A stretch of 64,000 nt of DNA from UBA652 sp964598235 (GCA_964598235.1 CAZRAY010000002.1:10765-74764); one strand, 5' to 3'. Numbered from the stretch's first letter, positions 27,523-36,063 are shown. Numbers and translations are program-made. The notes: generated from the letters alone by a model not told the origin.

Positions 27523-28853
27523 CTATGCCGACGGCGCCACCAGATAAAGCTACCGATGCTAAGTAGCAAAACAGGTAGGGCGAGGAAGAAGCCAAGGCCA
27601 ATGATTATACTGTGTGTTTTGCTTAAATTAAGCTGGATATCATTGCCTGTTTTAACGGGGATAGAAATCAATTCATCATCAGCCACTAGCCAGTTGACTA
27701 AGGCGACACCTAGATCTAAATTACCTGCATTGCCGAGATATGCATTGCTGAGGAAATCACCATCTCCAATAATGGCGATACGCTGTGCTTGCTTAGTGAG
27801 CAAAATCCCAATATCAAAAGGACCAATGCCATCGGTTAATTCGTCAAATTTAGGCTTACCTAAGCTGCTTTCTATATCAGACCAGACATTCTCTTTGCTG
27901 GTGAGTAAGGGGAGAGCCTGCCATGTTTGCGGGTCACTTTCTTGATAGGAGATGCCCGCCGCGAGTGGAAATAAGGTGACATTAGGTACCGCTTGGCCAA
28001 TAGGATGGTCTGCATAGCGTGTGATAATGGTGAATTTCGGATCGCTAATACCCAGGAGCTCACCGTTAGGATCAATTAGCGTGCCTGGATTAAATTGAAT
28101 GTGAAGTTGTTCAGCAAGCGTAGCAAGATACGTATTTGTATCGGGTTCTGCTAGCCAAAGCAGACTTCCTCCTTGGTGGATAAATTCTTGAATAATATTA
28201 ATTTCACCCGGCAGCCAAGCTGTTTCTGGGCTGGCAATAACGAGCACGGCAGTATTATCTGGAATGTGGCTATGTTCGGCTAAATTAAGGGTTTGCGATT
28301 TAAAGCCTTTTTGATTAAGTTGGTGTAGCCAGAGGCTAAGACCAAAATTGGCATCGGAGAGCGGGCGCTCGCCATGGCCTTCGGTAAAAATAAGCCAATG
28401 TTCTTGATCTCGTGAGACTCGAATAAGGGCGTTAGTGAGTGATTGTTCCGATAAGTCGTAAACATGTTCTTGGCGGCTGCCACGTTGAACGATGATTTCA
28501 CCTTCTTGCTGAATATTCAGTTCACGCACTTGGTCAGGGGCAAAATTAGGATCGATAGTGTGCGGTTCAAGCAGTCTGTTTTGTGCTTGATAGCGCTCGA
28601 GCTGGGCAAGAATAGTCGGTTTGAGTTCATTATTATTGCTGACAAAGGCGGTGATTGAAATGGGATCTTTAATTTGTTTGAGTAATGTTAAGGTCGTGTC
28701 TGATAGGCTATGACGTTGCGTGGCTGTCCAATCACTATGCTGATTAGTTTGGATAGCCAATTTAGCCAGCAAGCCCGTTGCAAGCAGAACTAATAGATAG
28801 AAAACACCTGTTTGTATGCGTAACTGACGCTGACTTTTATGGGAGATTTTCAT
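27519..28853 (-). CDS. GldG-like auxiliary protein of ABC-2 transporter
   Basis: 444 residues. Transmembrane helices at each end (about 13-30 and 415-438) enclose a large periplasmic domain of the GldG / ABC-type uncharacterised transport system family. Recognisable blocks are RHSLSDTTLTLLKQIKDPI and the IFTEGHGERPL motif. GldG-type proteins form a complex with the GldA ATPase and GldF permease in gliding Bacteroidetes; homologues in Proteobacteria have no settled substrate. It overlaps its neighbours on both sides by 4 bp. Confidence 0.8.
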   Translation of the reverse strand: MKISHKSQRQLRIQTGVFYLLVLLATGLLAKLAIQTNQHSDWTATQRHSLSDTTLTLLKQIKDPISITAFVSNNNELKPTILAQLERYQAQNRLLEPHTIDPNFAPDQVRELNIQQEGEIIVQRGSRQEHVYDLSEQSLTNALIRVSRDQEHWLIFTEGHGERPLSDANFGLSLWLHQLNQKGFKSQTLNLAEHSHIPDNTAVLVIASPETAWLPGEINIIQEFIHQGGSLLWLAEPDTNTYLATLAEQLHIQFNPGTLIDPNGELLGISDPKFTIITRYADHPIGQAVPNVTLFPLAAGISYQESDPQTWQALPLLTSKENVWSDIESSLGKPKFDELTDGIGPFDIGILLTKQAQRIAIIGDGDFLSNAYLGNAGNLDLGVALVNWLVADDELISIPVKTGNDIQLNLSKTHSIIIGLGFFLALPVLLLSIGSFIWWRRRHR

Positions 28854-29590
28854 GAGGCTAAACGTATTGAATTAAGATGCCGGGTGGTGAGGATAAGGCA
28901 AACAGCGGTAAGTAATATGAAATAGGCAATATCACTGGTATTCACATCACCTTGCAGCATCGGATTTAAGTGGGTCGGTAGGGCAAGCCAATTAAGCATG
29001 CTGCTGCTATCCGCATTATTAAACCCAAATAACCAGAGCAAGAATAAGCTTGCAAAGGTGGTTACAGCAGCAATAATTGGCTGTGTGGTGAGTGAAGAGA
29101 GATAGAGCCCGACAGCCGTGAAACTAGAAACTAGCAGGATTAACCCCAAAAAACCTGCAGCAAGTTGGCCATAATCTAGGTGACTCCCCAGCGTGAGAGA
29201 TAATGGCATCAGGCTGATAAGGCAAAGTAAAATCAAAAAGAAAGCAAAGGTGCCGAGAAATTTCCCCGCTACTAATGATGACATGGAAAGCGGGGCGGAA
29301 AAAAGCAGAGGGAGTGTGTTATTTTGGCGCTCTTCAGCAATCAGGCGCATAGTGATGAGAGGGGTGATAAGCAGCAATACTAAGGCGGCATTGTTGAGTA
29401 ATACCGTCGCGACGAGTTCAGTCACGCCCGGTGCACCTGGAATTGTGGCAAGCTGGGGTTGAATACTCAGAAAGTAATCGACATGGCTGAGGAATAAATA
29501 AGCGAGAATTAGCTGGGTGAGCGCGAGTATAATCCAAGCTAAGGGTGATAAGAACAGCCGATAGAGTTCATTACGTGCTAGCGTGATCAT
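28850..29590 (-). CDS. ABC-2 type transporter permease (GldF-like)
   Basis: 246 residues with six hydrophobic segments spread over the whole length, the layout of ABC-2 permeases. An ITMRLIAEERQNNTLPLLFSAPLS block after the second segment is typical of the GldF/NosY-type family. It should pair with the ATPase encoded directly upstream. Overlaps the ATPase and GldG-like genes by 4 bp. Confidence 0.85.
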   Translation of the reverse strand: MITLARNELYRLFLSPLAWIILALTQLILAYLFLSHVDYFLSIQPQLATIPGAPGVTELVATVLLNNAALVLLLITPLITMRLIAEERQNNTLPLLFSAPLSMSSLVAGKFLGTFAFFLILLCLISLMPLSLTLGSHLDYGQLAAGFLGLILLVSSFTAVGLYLSSLTTQPIIAAVTTFASLFLLWLFGFNNADSSSMLNWLALPTHLNPMLQGDVNTSDIAYFILLTAVCLILTTRHLNSIRLAS

Positions 29591-30336
29591 GTGGATTCCT
29601 TAAGCTGAACATCGTTATCTTGCTGAATGATGTCCATAAAGGCCTCTTCTAGAGAACGTTGTTTGGTGAGCGCGGCTATTGTGCCAGTAAAAAGTAATTT
29701 GCCATGATGCATGATTTGCACGCGATCACATAGGGTGTGCACTTCAGGCAAAATATGGGTAGATAAAATAACGCTATGTTCATTGGCTATTTCACGGATC
29801 AGTTGTCTAATTTGACGAATTTGAATCGGATCAAGTCCACTCGTTGGTTCGTCGAGGATCACCACTGCGGGTTTGTGAATAATTGCTTGGGCGATACCAA
29901 CACGTTGCTGATAACCCTTTGATAGATTGGAAATAAGACGATACGCATGCTCACCTAAACCACAACGTTCAATCACATGTTTGACAGCATCGGCTTGTTT
30001 AGATGAAGCGATACGATTAAGACGGGCACAAAAATATAAAAATTCTGTGATGGTCAATGATTTGTAGAGTGGTGGTTGTTCGGGAAGATAACCAATATGT
30101 TGTTTGGCTTGTAATGGTTGAGAGAAGAGATCATAACCATTGATTTGTATTTCACCATGGTGCGGTGCGAGATTGCCCGTGAGCATTCTCATTGTGGTGC
30201 TTTTCCCTGCACCATTGGGGCCAAGAAGGCCCAGCACTTCGCCTTTATTCACATGGCAGCTCAGTGAATCTACGACATATTGTGAGCCATAATGGCGGGA
30301 AAGTTCGGTGGCAGTGAGGAGCGCGGTTTCAGTCAT
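29587..30336 (-). CDS. ABC transporter ATP-binding protein (GldA-like)
   Basis: 249 residues from the ATG at 30336; a TTG two codons earlier is possible. Complete ATPase motifs: Walker A GPNGAGKST, signature LSKGYQQRVGIAQA, Walker B VVILDEPTSGLDP, and a switch histidine in LSTHILPE. It is the first gene of a five-gene coupled operon (ATPase, permease, GldG-like, DUF4340, mutM). A palindrome overlapping the probable promoter lies just upstream. Confidence 0.9.
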   Translation of the reverse strand: MTETALLTATELSRHYGSQYVVDSLSCHVNKGEVLGLLGPNGAGKSTTMRMLTGNLAPHHGEIQINGYDLFSQPLQAKQHIGYLPEQPPLYKSLTITEFLYFCARLNRIASSKQADAVKHVIERCGLGEHAYRLISNLSKGYQQRVGIAQAIIHKPAVVILDEPTSGLDPIQIRQIRQLIREIANEHSVILSTHILPEVHTLCDRVQIMHHGKLLFTGTIAALTKQRSLEEAFMDIIQQDNDVQLKEST

Positions 30337-30342
30337 CTTCAA

Positions 30343-30374
30343 TCTATATAATTCTAATAGAGATATTATATAGA
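30343..30374 (-). promoter_or_regulatory. Palindrome overlapping the likely promoter of the ABC operon
   Basis: A perfect 10-bp inverted repeat TCTATATAAT (30343-30352) / ATTATATAGA (30365-30374), 12 nt apart, right upstream of the ATPase gene. On the minus strand the distal arm contains a consensus -10 TATAAT (30365-30370). This could be an operator or a 5'-UTR hairpin. No regulator gene lies next to it. Confidence 0.4.
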
Positions 30375-30402
30375 AAGTCGCAGAAATAAAGGATATTTTT
30401 CT

Positions 30403-30560
30403 CGGACGCTCAGCGATCCCTACGAAACAAAATTAAAGGATAAAGTAACGAGACAACACAGTAATACTTCCCCTCATTTGGCAATCGATCAAACTGCCAA
30501 GACTATGCGTTTAGTTATTTTTTAGTTTTCATTCATTTTGTAGGGATCGCTGAGCGTCCG
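30403..30560. repeat. 158-bp element with perfect 21-bp terminal inverted repeats
   Basis: Positions 30403-30423 and 30540-30560 are perfect inverted copies of a 21-bp sequence beginning CGGACGCTCAGCGATCCC. They enclose 116 bp without an open reading frame. The arms are GC-richer than the AT-rich surroundings. The form resembles a miniature inverted-repeat element or a large hairpin, but no clear target-site duplication is visible. Together with the promoter palindrome and the stem-loop at 30587 it fills the 320-bp gap between the ABC operon and the EF-hand gene. Confidence 0.6.
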
Positions 30561-30586
30561 AAAATTTAATATATAAAATCGATAAA

Positions 30587-30639
30587 CAGGTACCATCTAA
30601 TGAAAGACAGGAGAGAGGGTCTAGTTTAGATAGTACCTG
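30587..30639 (-). terminator. Stem-loop downstream of the EF-hand gene
   Basis: A 14-bp stem, CAGGTACCATCTAA paired with TTAGATAGTACCTG (one mismatch), with a 25-nt loop, lies 21 bp past the stop of the EF-hand gene. The T tract on the minus strand is poor, so it may act as a transcript-end stabiliser rather than a classic terminator. Confidence 0.4.
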
Positions 30640-30659
30640 CCCAGCGACCTTACTATTTG

Positions 30660-30938
30660 TTAGCTTTTAGTGAAAAAACGAACAAATTCTTGTGGATCAA
30701 TTTTGCCATCTTGGCTTGAGTCAATGGCATCCCAGTTGCTAGCAACATCTGCATCTGCATCCGCTTCTTCTTTGCTAACCGTGCCATCTGTATCAAGATC
30801 AAGTGCTTTCCATTTTGCATTTAAATCTGTTGATTCAGCCGCTGGTGCGTCCATTTCTGTTGCAGCAGGTGCGTCATCTTCTGCATATGCTGTTGTTGAA
30901 AGTAGTGCGATAGATAAAATTGTTAATAGTTTTTTCAT
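30660..30938 (-). CDS. Secreted EF-hand calcium-binding protein
   Basis: 92 residues. A signal peptide (KKLLTILSIALLSTTAYA) precedes an acidic Ala/Glu/Asp linker and two EF-hand loops: D-L-D-T-D-G-T-V-S-K-E-E (47-58), a textbook loop, and D-S-S-Q-D-G-K-I-D-P-Q-E (73-84). It should be a small periplasmic calcium-binding protein. Its minus-strand promoter region carries a perfect sigma-54 promoter, and the space between it and glrR carries three GlrR-box-like palindromes, so it is a likely target of the neighbouring two-component system. The physiological role is not known. Confidence 0.85.
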   Translation of the reverse strand: MKKLLTILSIALLSTTAYAEDDAPAATEMDAPAAESTDLNAKWKALDLDTDGTVSKEEADADADVASNWDAIDSSQDGKIDPQEFVRFFTKS

Positions 30939-30995
30939 AATAATAAACCCCTTTTTGTATTAAAAATGCTGAATTGTAAGCAGCACTAGGGGTGT

Positions 30996-31011
30996 TGCAA
31001 TCGGTGTGCCA
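30996..31011 (-). promoter_or_regulatory. Sigma-54 promoter of the EF-hand gene
   Basis: On the minus strand TGGCAC (31011-31006), five bases, then TTGCA (31000-30996). This matches the RpoN consensus TGGCAC-N5-TTGCA at every position with the obligatory GG/GC spacing. The predicted transcription start near 30985 gives a leader of about 47 nt before the EF-hand ATG. Confidence 0.85.
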
Positions 31012-31106
31012 AGTATTGATTATAAATTATAATCTCATAGTTATTAATTGCTTATGGGTTTTTATTGGTTTTACATAGAAAAAAAACCTGTTTATTCAAC
31101 CTCAAT

Positions 31107-31124
31107 AGTCGTGTTTACCCGACA
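31107..31124. promoter_or_regulatory. GlrR-box-like palindrome, site 1
   Basis: AGTC-N10-GACA, one base away from the TGTC-N10-GACA consensus reported for GlrR in enterobacteria. It is centred about 130 bp upstream of the predicted sigma-54 transcription start, a usual enhancer distance. Confidence 0.6.
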
Positions 31125-31249
31125 GTTGTATTGCTAATAATAAAAATGAGCGGCGCTTAAGGTGTATCAAGGGGGAATATAGCGTGGGTGAACGCTATAA
31201 TCAGTTGAAATATAAGTAAATATTAGGAGGGGGAAATAATTTATACATT

Positions 31250-31267
31250 TGTCGCCATAGCACGACA
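31250..31267. promoter_or_regulatory. GlrR-box-like palindrome, site 2
   Basis: Exact TGTC-N10-GACA, with the dyad extended to TTTGTCG / CGACAAA. It is centred about 273 bp upstream of the predicted start. It could look like a weak terminator hairpin because a T run follows, but the exact spacing shared with sites 1 and 3 favours a protein-binding site. Confidence 0.7.
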
Positions 31268-31337
31268 AATTTTTTTGCACACAGAATTTGTATGTGAATA
31301 AGGATGCTAAAAGTAGGCTGATTAAAGATTAAAGAAC

Positions 31338-31355
31338 TGTCGTGGGAGAGCGACA
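31338..31355. promoter_or_regulatory. GlrR-box-like palindrome, site 3
   Basis: Exact TGTC-N10-GACA with the dyad extended by one base pair (TGTCG / CGACA). It lies 14 bp past the glrR stop codon and about 360 bp upstream of the predicted sigma-54 start. With sites 1 and 2 and the sigma-54 promoter it accounts for the 431-bp gap between the EF-hand gene and glrR; an 8-bp dyad near 31176-31197 (TATAGCGT / ACGCTATA) is also present there. Confidence 0.65.
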
Positions 31356-31369
31356 TTCCCTCAAGGCCG

Positions 31370-32749
31370 TTATTTCTGGGGTTTGAATTGTGCTGCTTTT
31401 AACGCATGTCTATCCAGTAAGCGATAGAATTCGGTGCGATTCCGTTTGGCTAAACGCGCGGCTTCAGTGACATTGCCATTGGCTAATTGTAATAATTTAA
31501 TCAGATAGTTGCGTTCAAAATTCTTTTTGGCATCATTAAAGCTGAGTAAGGATGTTTGTTTTTCTTGTAATGCATTTTCAACTAAGCTAACAGGAATCAA
31601 TGGTGTGGTTGAAAAAGTACAAATATGTTCAATGATATTTTTAAGTTGACGTACATTCCCCGGCCATTGATAGCTTGCCAAACGCTCTAAAGCTTCATTG
31701 GATAATCCTTTTGCAATGGGCGATTGGGTTGATTGATTGTTCGCAATGAAGTGATGTGCCAAAATAGGGATATCCTCTACTCTATCGGCGAGCCTTGGCA
31801 AGATTAGCGTAACGACATTCAGTCGATAATAGAGATCCATTCGGAAGAGTTCTTCGGAGACAAGTTGTTGCAGATCTCGATGACTGGCCGAAATAATCCG
31901 AACATCCACAGAAATCGTTTTATTTGCACCGACCGGCCGGATCTCTCCTTCTTGCAGGGCGCGGAGTAATTTAACCTGGAATGCGGGGGACATATCGCCA
32001 ATTTCATCTAAGAACAAACTACCACCGTCTGCGACCTCAAATAAACCTTGGCGGGATTCAGTCGCACCTGAGAAGGCACCTTTGCGGTGACCAAATAATT
32101 CAGATTCAAGCAGCTCTTCAGGGATTGCACTGCAATTCACAGCGACAAATTCTTTATCACTACGCTGACTAGCTTTATGCAATGCTTGGGCAATCAATTC
32201 TTTTCCCGTGCCACTTTCCCCTTGGATATAAACGCTCACATCGCTTTGGGCAACACGCTCTACTTCGGCGAGTAAATTTTCCATAATGACGCTTTGCGTA
32301 ATAATATCTTGTCGCCACAGATCTTGTTCATTAGTTTTCTGGTTGGGCAGACTATGTGAATTGAGTGCTAATGCTTTAGTGATGAGCGAGAGTAATTCTT
32401 GGCTATCAAAAGGTTTTGTTAGAAAACCAAAGGCACCCTGACTGGTGGCGGATACCGCTTCTTTAATCGTGCCGTGTGCCGTTAGAATAATAACGGGGAG
32501 GGTCGGGTATTGCGCCTGGATATGGGAAAACAGGGTGAGACCATCCATTTCAGCCATTCGAAGATCGGTGATAACAAGCTGTGGTAAGAAGCTCGGAATG
32601 AGCGCAATTGCTTGTTGCCCATCTGATGCCGATTGCACGTCAAGACCGGTGGCACGTAAACGTACGGCCAACAGTTTCAGTAAGCTTGGATCATCATCGA
32701 CCAGTAAAATGCGTTGGCCTCGAAAATTATTGTCTATTGCTTCACTCAT
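31370..32749 (-). CDS. glrR: Sigma-54-dependent response regulator GlrR/QseF
   Basis: 459 residues in the order receiver domain (about 12-125, phosphoacceptor Asp62 in ITDLRMAEMDG), AAA+ sigma-54 activator domain (about 150-375) and Fis-type helix-turn-helix at the C-terminus (NVTEAARLAKRNRTEFYRLL). The AAA+ domain has Walker A GESGTGKE (177-184), the sigma-54 contact loop as GAFSGA (224-229) and the conserved NVRQLKN. The gene order kinase, lipoprotein, regulator on this strand is that of the enterobacterial glrK-qseG-glrR operon. It probably activates the sigma-54 promoter of the EF-hand gene downstream. Overlaps the qseG-like gene by 8 bp. Confidence 0.9.
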   Translation of the reverse strand: MSEAIDNNFRGQRILLVDDDPSLLKLLAVRLRATGLDVQSASDGQQAIALIPSFLPQLVITDLRMAEMDGLTLFSHIQAQYPTLPVIILTAHGTIKEAVSATSQGAFGFLTKPFDSQELLSLITKALALNSHSLPNQKTNEQDLWRQDIITQSVIMENLLAEVERVAQSDVSVYIQGESGTGKELIAQALHKASQRSDKEFVAVNCSAIPEELLESELFGHRKGAFSGATESRQGLFEVADGGSLFLDEIGDMSPAFQVKLLRALQEGEIRPVGANKTISVDVRIISASHRDLQQLVSEELFRMDLYYRLNVVTLILPRLADRVEDIPILAHHFIANNQSTQSPIAKGLSNEALERLASYQWPGNVRQLKNIIEHICTFSTTPLIPVSLVENALQEKQTSLLSFNDAKKNFERNYLIKLLQLANGNVTEAARLAKRNRTEFYRLLDRHALKAAQFKPQK

Positions 32750-33410
32750 CCAGTTTTTTATTCATGTCTGTTTCAATGGCTTTAAGTGCTTCTATTTTGT
32801 TATTTTCTTTTTCTAATTGGCTCTCTACATTGTCTAGTTTTTTATTGATATCAGACTCAATGGCCTTGAGTTCCTCTATTTTTGAATTCTCTTGTTCCAA
32901 TTCTGCTTGTGATTTTTTTAATTTATTTGATAGGTTTGCTTTGGCTGTTTGTGATTTCTGGAGAATATTGAGCACATTAATCTGATTGTTATTTAACCAT
33001 TGTAATTGTGTGCTGGTACTTGGATCAATTTCAATAACATGTAGTAATTCGACGGCCCTATTAAGACTAACACACGTGAAATTATAATTAATAGCATAGA
33101 CAAGCAACCAAGCCGTCTGCCAATCTGCCTGTGTTTGATAATCTTCCTTAAGTTGTTTGCACGCTATTTTTCGTTGTTGTTGATCGAGTTCAGCATATTG
33201 CATGCCGCGAATAAACAGATTATATATTTGCGCTTGTTCTATCGGCACTGAAAAGGCCTCAGGCGGTATAACAGGCTCGGGCTCAACAATAGGTGCTGGG
33301 ATGGGTATGGGTAGAATGTCTACGGGATCTTCTTTTTCAGGAAGCGGTGTTTGGCAAGCTTGCAGGCTGATTAAGAATAGGCAGCAAAAAAAGGTAAGCA
33401 AATTTTTCAT
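32742..33410 (-). CDS. QseG-like lipoprotein with coiled coil
   Basis: 222 residues. A lipoprotein signal (LFLISLQAC, lipid cysteine about residue 19) is followed by a Pro/Glu/Ile-rich linker (PIPIPAPIVEPEP) and a helical domain. The last ~70 residues are a charged coiled coil with two similar stretches around EELKAIESDINKKLD and EALKAIETDMNKKLD. In E. coli QseG sits between the same kinase and regulator and modulates the kinase from the outer membrane. Position and architecture support the same role; sequence similarity is not strong enough for certainty. Confidence 0.7.
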   Translation of the reverse strand: MKNLLTFFCCLFLISLQACQTPLPEKEDPVDILPIPIPAPIVEPEPVIPPEAFSVPIEQAQIYNLFIRGMQYAELDQQQRKIACKQLKEDYQTQADWQTAWLLVYAINYNFTCVSLNRAVELLHVIEIDPSTSTQLQWLNNNQINVLNILQKSQTAKANLSNKLKKSQAELEQENSKIEELKAIESDINKKLDNVESQLEKENNKIEALKAIETDMNKKLDE

Positions 33411-34885
33411 AGGTTTAAATCTTTGTCCTGTGGGAATTGTAGAAAAAATCGAGCGCCAGGATAGGCATCATTGCTCGATAATAATTCGATCGTACCATTA
33501 TGTGCTGCGAGATAATAATTGACGAGTGAAAGTCCTAAACCTGACCCTTTTATTCCCCAATCTTTTGGTGCTTCTCCCTGGTAAAAATCATCAAAAATAA
33601 AGGACTGAATCTCTGCTGAGATACCCGGGCCTTGATCTTCTATTGTGAATTGAACGACATTATTTTCTGTTTGTAGACTCAGTCTAATAGTCCCATTAAC
33701 GGGGGAAAACTTGAGTGCATTAGAGAATAAGTTACTAATCACTATTTTGAGCTTATTATAATCTGCATACACATAAGTACGGTGGAAATCTTTTTGTATC
33801 AAGATATGTCTATTTCGGAGTAATAATTGATATTCATTAATAACCCGCTCGATCAATTCATCTAATTCAAATGTGGTTAACTCTAAATCGACTTGTGTTG
33901 CGATTGTTTTTTGGTGTTCCAGTAAGTTGTCCACTAAATTATGAATATTGATATTGCCCATTTTCATTAACTGGATGATTTCTTTCTGTTCTTCGTTTAG
34001 TTCTCCGACAACATTTTCTGACAATAAATCTGTTCCTTCTTTTAGTGTGGCTAAGGGCGTTTTAAGCTCATGGGAAATATTACGGATGAAGTGTTCTTTT
34101 TCTTGTGCCAAATGATGGAGTGTTTGGCGGAGAGATTCAAGGCGCACACCGAGCTCAGTCAGATCTTTAGGGCCTCCAATCGCGATGGGCGCCTCGAATC
34201 CAATTTCACCTAAATTACGAATGGCCGAGCCTATATTCTTGATGGGCCGGGTTAAAAAGTGGACAAAGGTTAGCGCGAGCAATAATGCTAAGGGAATACT
34301 GGCTAATGCAGAATAAATCAGACGTTTTTGCATGTGTTTAGAGCGCGTTGCTAAGGAATCTGCCTCCACACCAATTCGTTTTTCACCATCATCTAATAAG
34401 GTTCTTGCTTGGGTTGTTAATTGATCAAAAGCGCTGAGGTCAGATTTGGCGAGCTGGAGTTCGTGCCGTTCAGATTTTGTTAGTATATCTTGATGTAATT
34501 GTGCCTCAGTTTCTTCAAGGATTTCTAAACTACCAAATAAGCTTGTATCGTGTGTGTAAGCTTGCAGGGAACGAAGCACATCTAAAAATGTGGTTCTATT
34601 TTCAAGATAGGAGGCAAATAATTCTGGCTCATCTAATACTTGGAACTGTCTAATATTACGTTCCATTGAGATTAGCCGTTCAAGTAATACGCGGCTACTT
34701 TCAGTATGTTGCACTGCTTGAAATAAGGTTTGTTGGCTTTGCTGGGTATATTTCCCTACATCCAATACAGTATAGATGATGACAAATATAAGTGGCACAG
34801 TGACAACCAGAAAGCTGGCTAATACCCACTGATAAAGCGAGCCAATACTAAATGTTTTATTTTGTAGGATGTCGTTTTGAGTCAC
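33407..34885 (-). CDS. glrK: Sensor histidine kinase GlrK/QseE
   Basis: 492 residues. Two transmembrane helices (about 20-42 and 188-210) flank a helical periplasmic sensor domain. A HAMP linker (about 210-265), the phosphoacceptor domain with His272 in NISHELKTPL and the HATPase domain (N-box NLFSNALKFSP, G boxes DQGPGIS and GSGLGLSLV) follow. It should phosphorylate the regulator two genes downstream. The stop overlaps the lipoprotein start by 4 bp. The ~190 bp upstream gap shared with the divergent T2SF gene shows only AT-rich sequence. Confidence 0.9.
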   Translation of the reverse strand: MTQNDILQNKTFSIGSLYQWVLASFLVVTVPLIFVIIYTVLDVGKYTQQSQQTLFQAVQHTESSRVLLERLISMERNIRQFQVLDEPELFASYLENRTTFLDVLRSLQAYTHDTSLFGSLEILEETEAQLHQDILTKSERHELQLAKSDLSAFDQLTTQARTLLDDGEKRIGVEADSLATRSKHMQKRLIYSALASIPLALLLALTFVHFLTRPIKNIGSAIRNLGEIGFEAPIAIGGPKDLTELGVRLESLRQTLHHLAQEKEHFIRNISHELKTPLATLKEGTDLLSENVVGELNEEQKEIIQLMKMGNINIHNLVDNLLEHQKTIATQVDLELTTFELDELIERVINEYQLLLRNRHILIQKDFHRTYVYADYNKLKIVISNLFSNALKFSPVNGTIRLSLQTENNVVQFTIEDQGPGISAEIQSFIFDDFYQGEAPKDWGIKGSGLGLSLVNYYLAAHNGTIELLSSNDAYPGARFFLQFPQDKDLNL

Positions 34886-35078
34886 AATTTAAATTATATA
34901 ATAAAGAACGTATTTTAACTTAGACACGGTAATACACAGTGAGATAAAAATAATAAACTCATCATACTATTTTGGCTGCAAGCGCGTAGTATTAATGGAA
35001 AAATAATTATTTATTTATCCCGAGTTCAGGTTATTCAGGTCGATACGAGCGCGATGAAAAGGAATATGGACGACAAAA

Positions 35079-36050
35079 ATGATTAACAATGCCGCGCAGG
35101 CTGATCTTTATTTTCAGCTGGCGCGTTTATATTCGGCTGGCTTCCCCGCGCAGCAAGCATTCGATTTATTGGATAGAAGCAATGAACTCGATAGCCAAAT
35201 GAGTCGTATGCAACATTATTTGAAATCAGGCCGCTCAATTTCTGCATCAGGTCGGCAGGCAGGGCTGTTTAAGCCTTTTGATGAAGCCCTGCTAAATGCG
35301 GGTGAGGTCAGTGGCAATCTCGGACATATTTATCAGCAATTAGCAGATTATTACGGTAAAAAAGCCAGCCGTGCAAGGCAAATAAAATCCAGACTTGCTT
35401 TGCCAACGATAGTCGTGGTGCTGGCTATTTTTATCCAGCCTTTACCGAGTTTAATCGCTGATAAAATAAGTGGCTTAGATTATCTGCTCATGACGGTGGG
35501 CACTTTATTTAAACTAATGCTACTAATCTATATTGGATTGAATATCATCACCTGGCTCACAACGGGGCCGTTAAAGTTTTTGGGCCTAGGGCAATGGGTG
35601 TATCGATTGCAACTCACCCTACCGATTATCTCTGATTGGATTAGAAACCGGCAAATTAATGGCTTTTATTATAGCTTAGGCTTAATGTTATCAGCAGGGC
35701 TGCCCGCTTTGGATGCGGCAACGAAGGCGATAGCTACGATTAAAAATCCATTGTTTAGAAACCAATTCAAGACCGTGATTCCAGCCATCTCAGATGGACA
35801 AAGCATTGCATCCGCATTGAGGGGAACGCAGGTAATGAATCGTGAAATGATGGGGGTGATATCAGTGGGTGAACAAAGTGGAAAACTGGCTGAGGCAATA
35901 TTACATCACACGGATCTTGTTTCAGAGAAGCATAGCTCAGAGGAAGCATTTTGGGCAGAATGGATCCCGAGATTAATTTATTTTATGATTGTGATTCAAT
36001 TTGCGATAGCGATTATTCAGAGTAATCCTTTTGCCCCTGTTGCAATGTAA
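35079..36050 (+). CDS. Type II secretion/PilC-like F-domain membrane protein
   Basis: 323 residues with two copies of the T2SSF domain: first at about 8-120 (ALLNAGEVSGNLGHIYQQLADYYGKK), second at about 190-300 (MMGVISVGEQSGKLAEAILHH). There are three or four transmembrane segments (about 107-125, 135-155, 300-320). Proteins of this type form the inner-membrane platform of type II secretion systems or type IV pili. It stands alone here without ATPase or pilin genes and is slightly shorter than GspF/PilC (~400 residues), lacking the N-terminal cytoplasmic extension. The role is therefore unclear. Confidence 0.8.
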   Translation: MINNAAQADLYFQLARLYSAGFPAQQAFDLLDRSNELDSQMSRMQHYLKSGRSISASGRQAGLFKPFDEALLNAGEVSGNLGHIYQQLADYYGKKASRARQIKSRLALPTIVVVLAIFIQPLPSLIADKISGLDYLLMTVGTLFKLMLLIYIGLNIITWLTTGPLKFLGLGQWVYRLQLTLPIISDWIRNRQINGFYYSLGLMLSAGLPALDAATKAIATIKNPLFRNQFKTVIPAISDGQSIASALRGTQVMNREMMGVISVGEQSGKLAEAILHHTDLVSEKHSSEEAFWAEWIPRLIYFMIVIQFAIAIIQSNPFAPVAM

Positions 36051-36063
36051 AAAGTGTAAGCAA

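Noticed and set aside
31225..31255. Strong Shine-Dalgarno-like AGGAGGGGG
   Set aside because: The only start codon in range (TTG) runs into a stop after two more codons; no small gene is supported.
31248..31276. Hairpin plus T run that looks like a rho-independent terminator
   Set aside because: No gene on the plus strand ends before it, the stem is short, and its exact TGTC-N10-GACA spacing is shared with two nearby sites, so a GlrR binding site is the better explanation.
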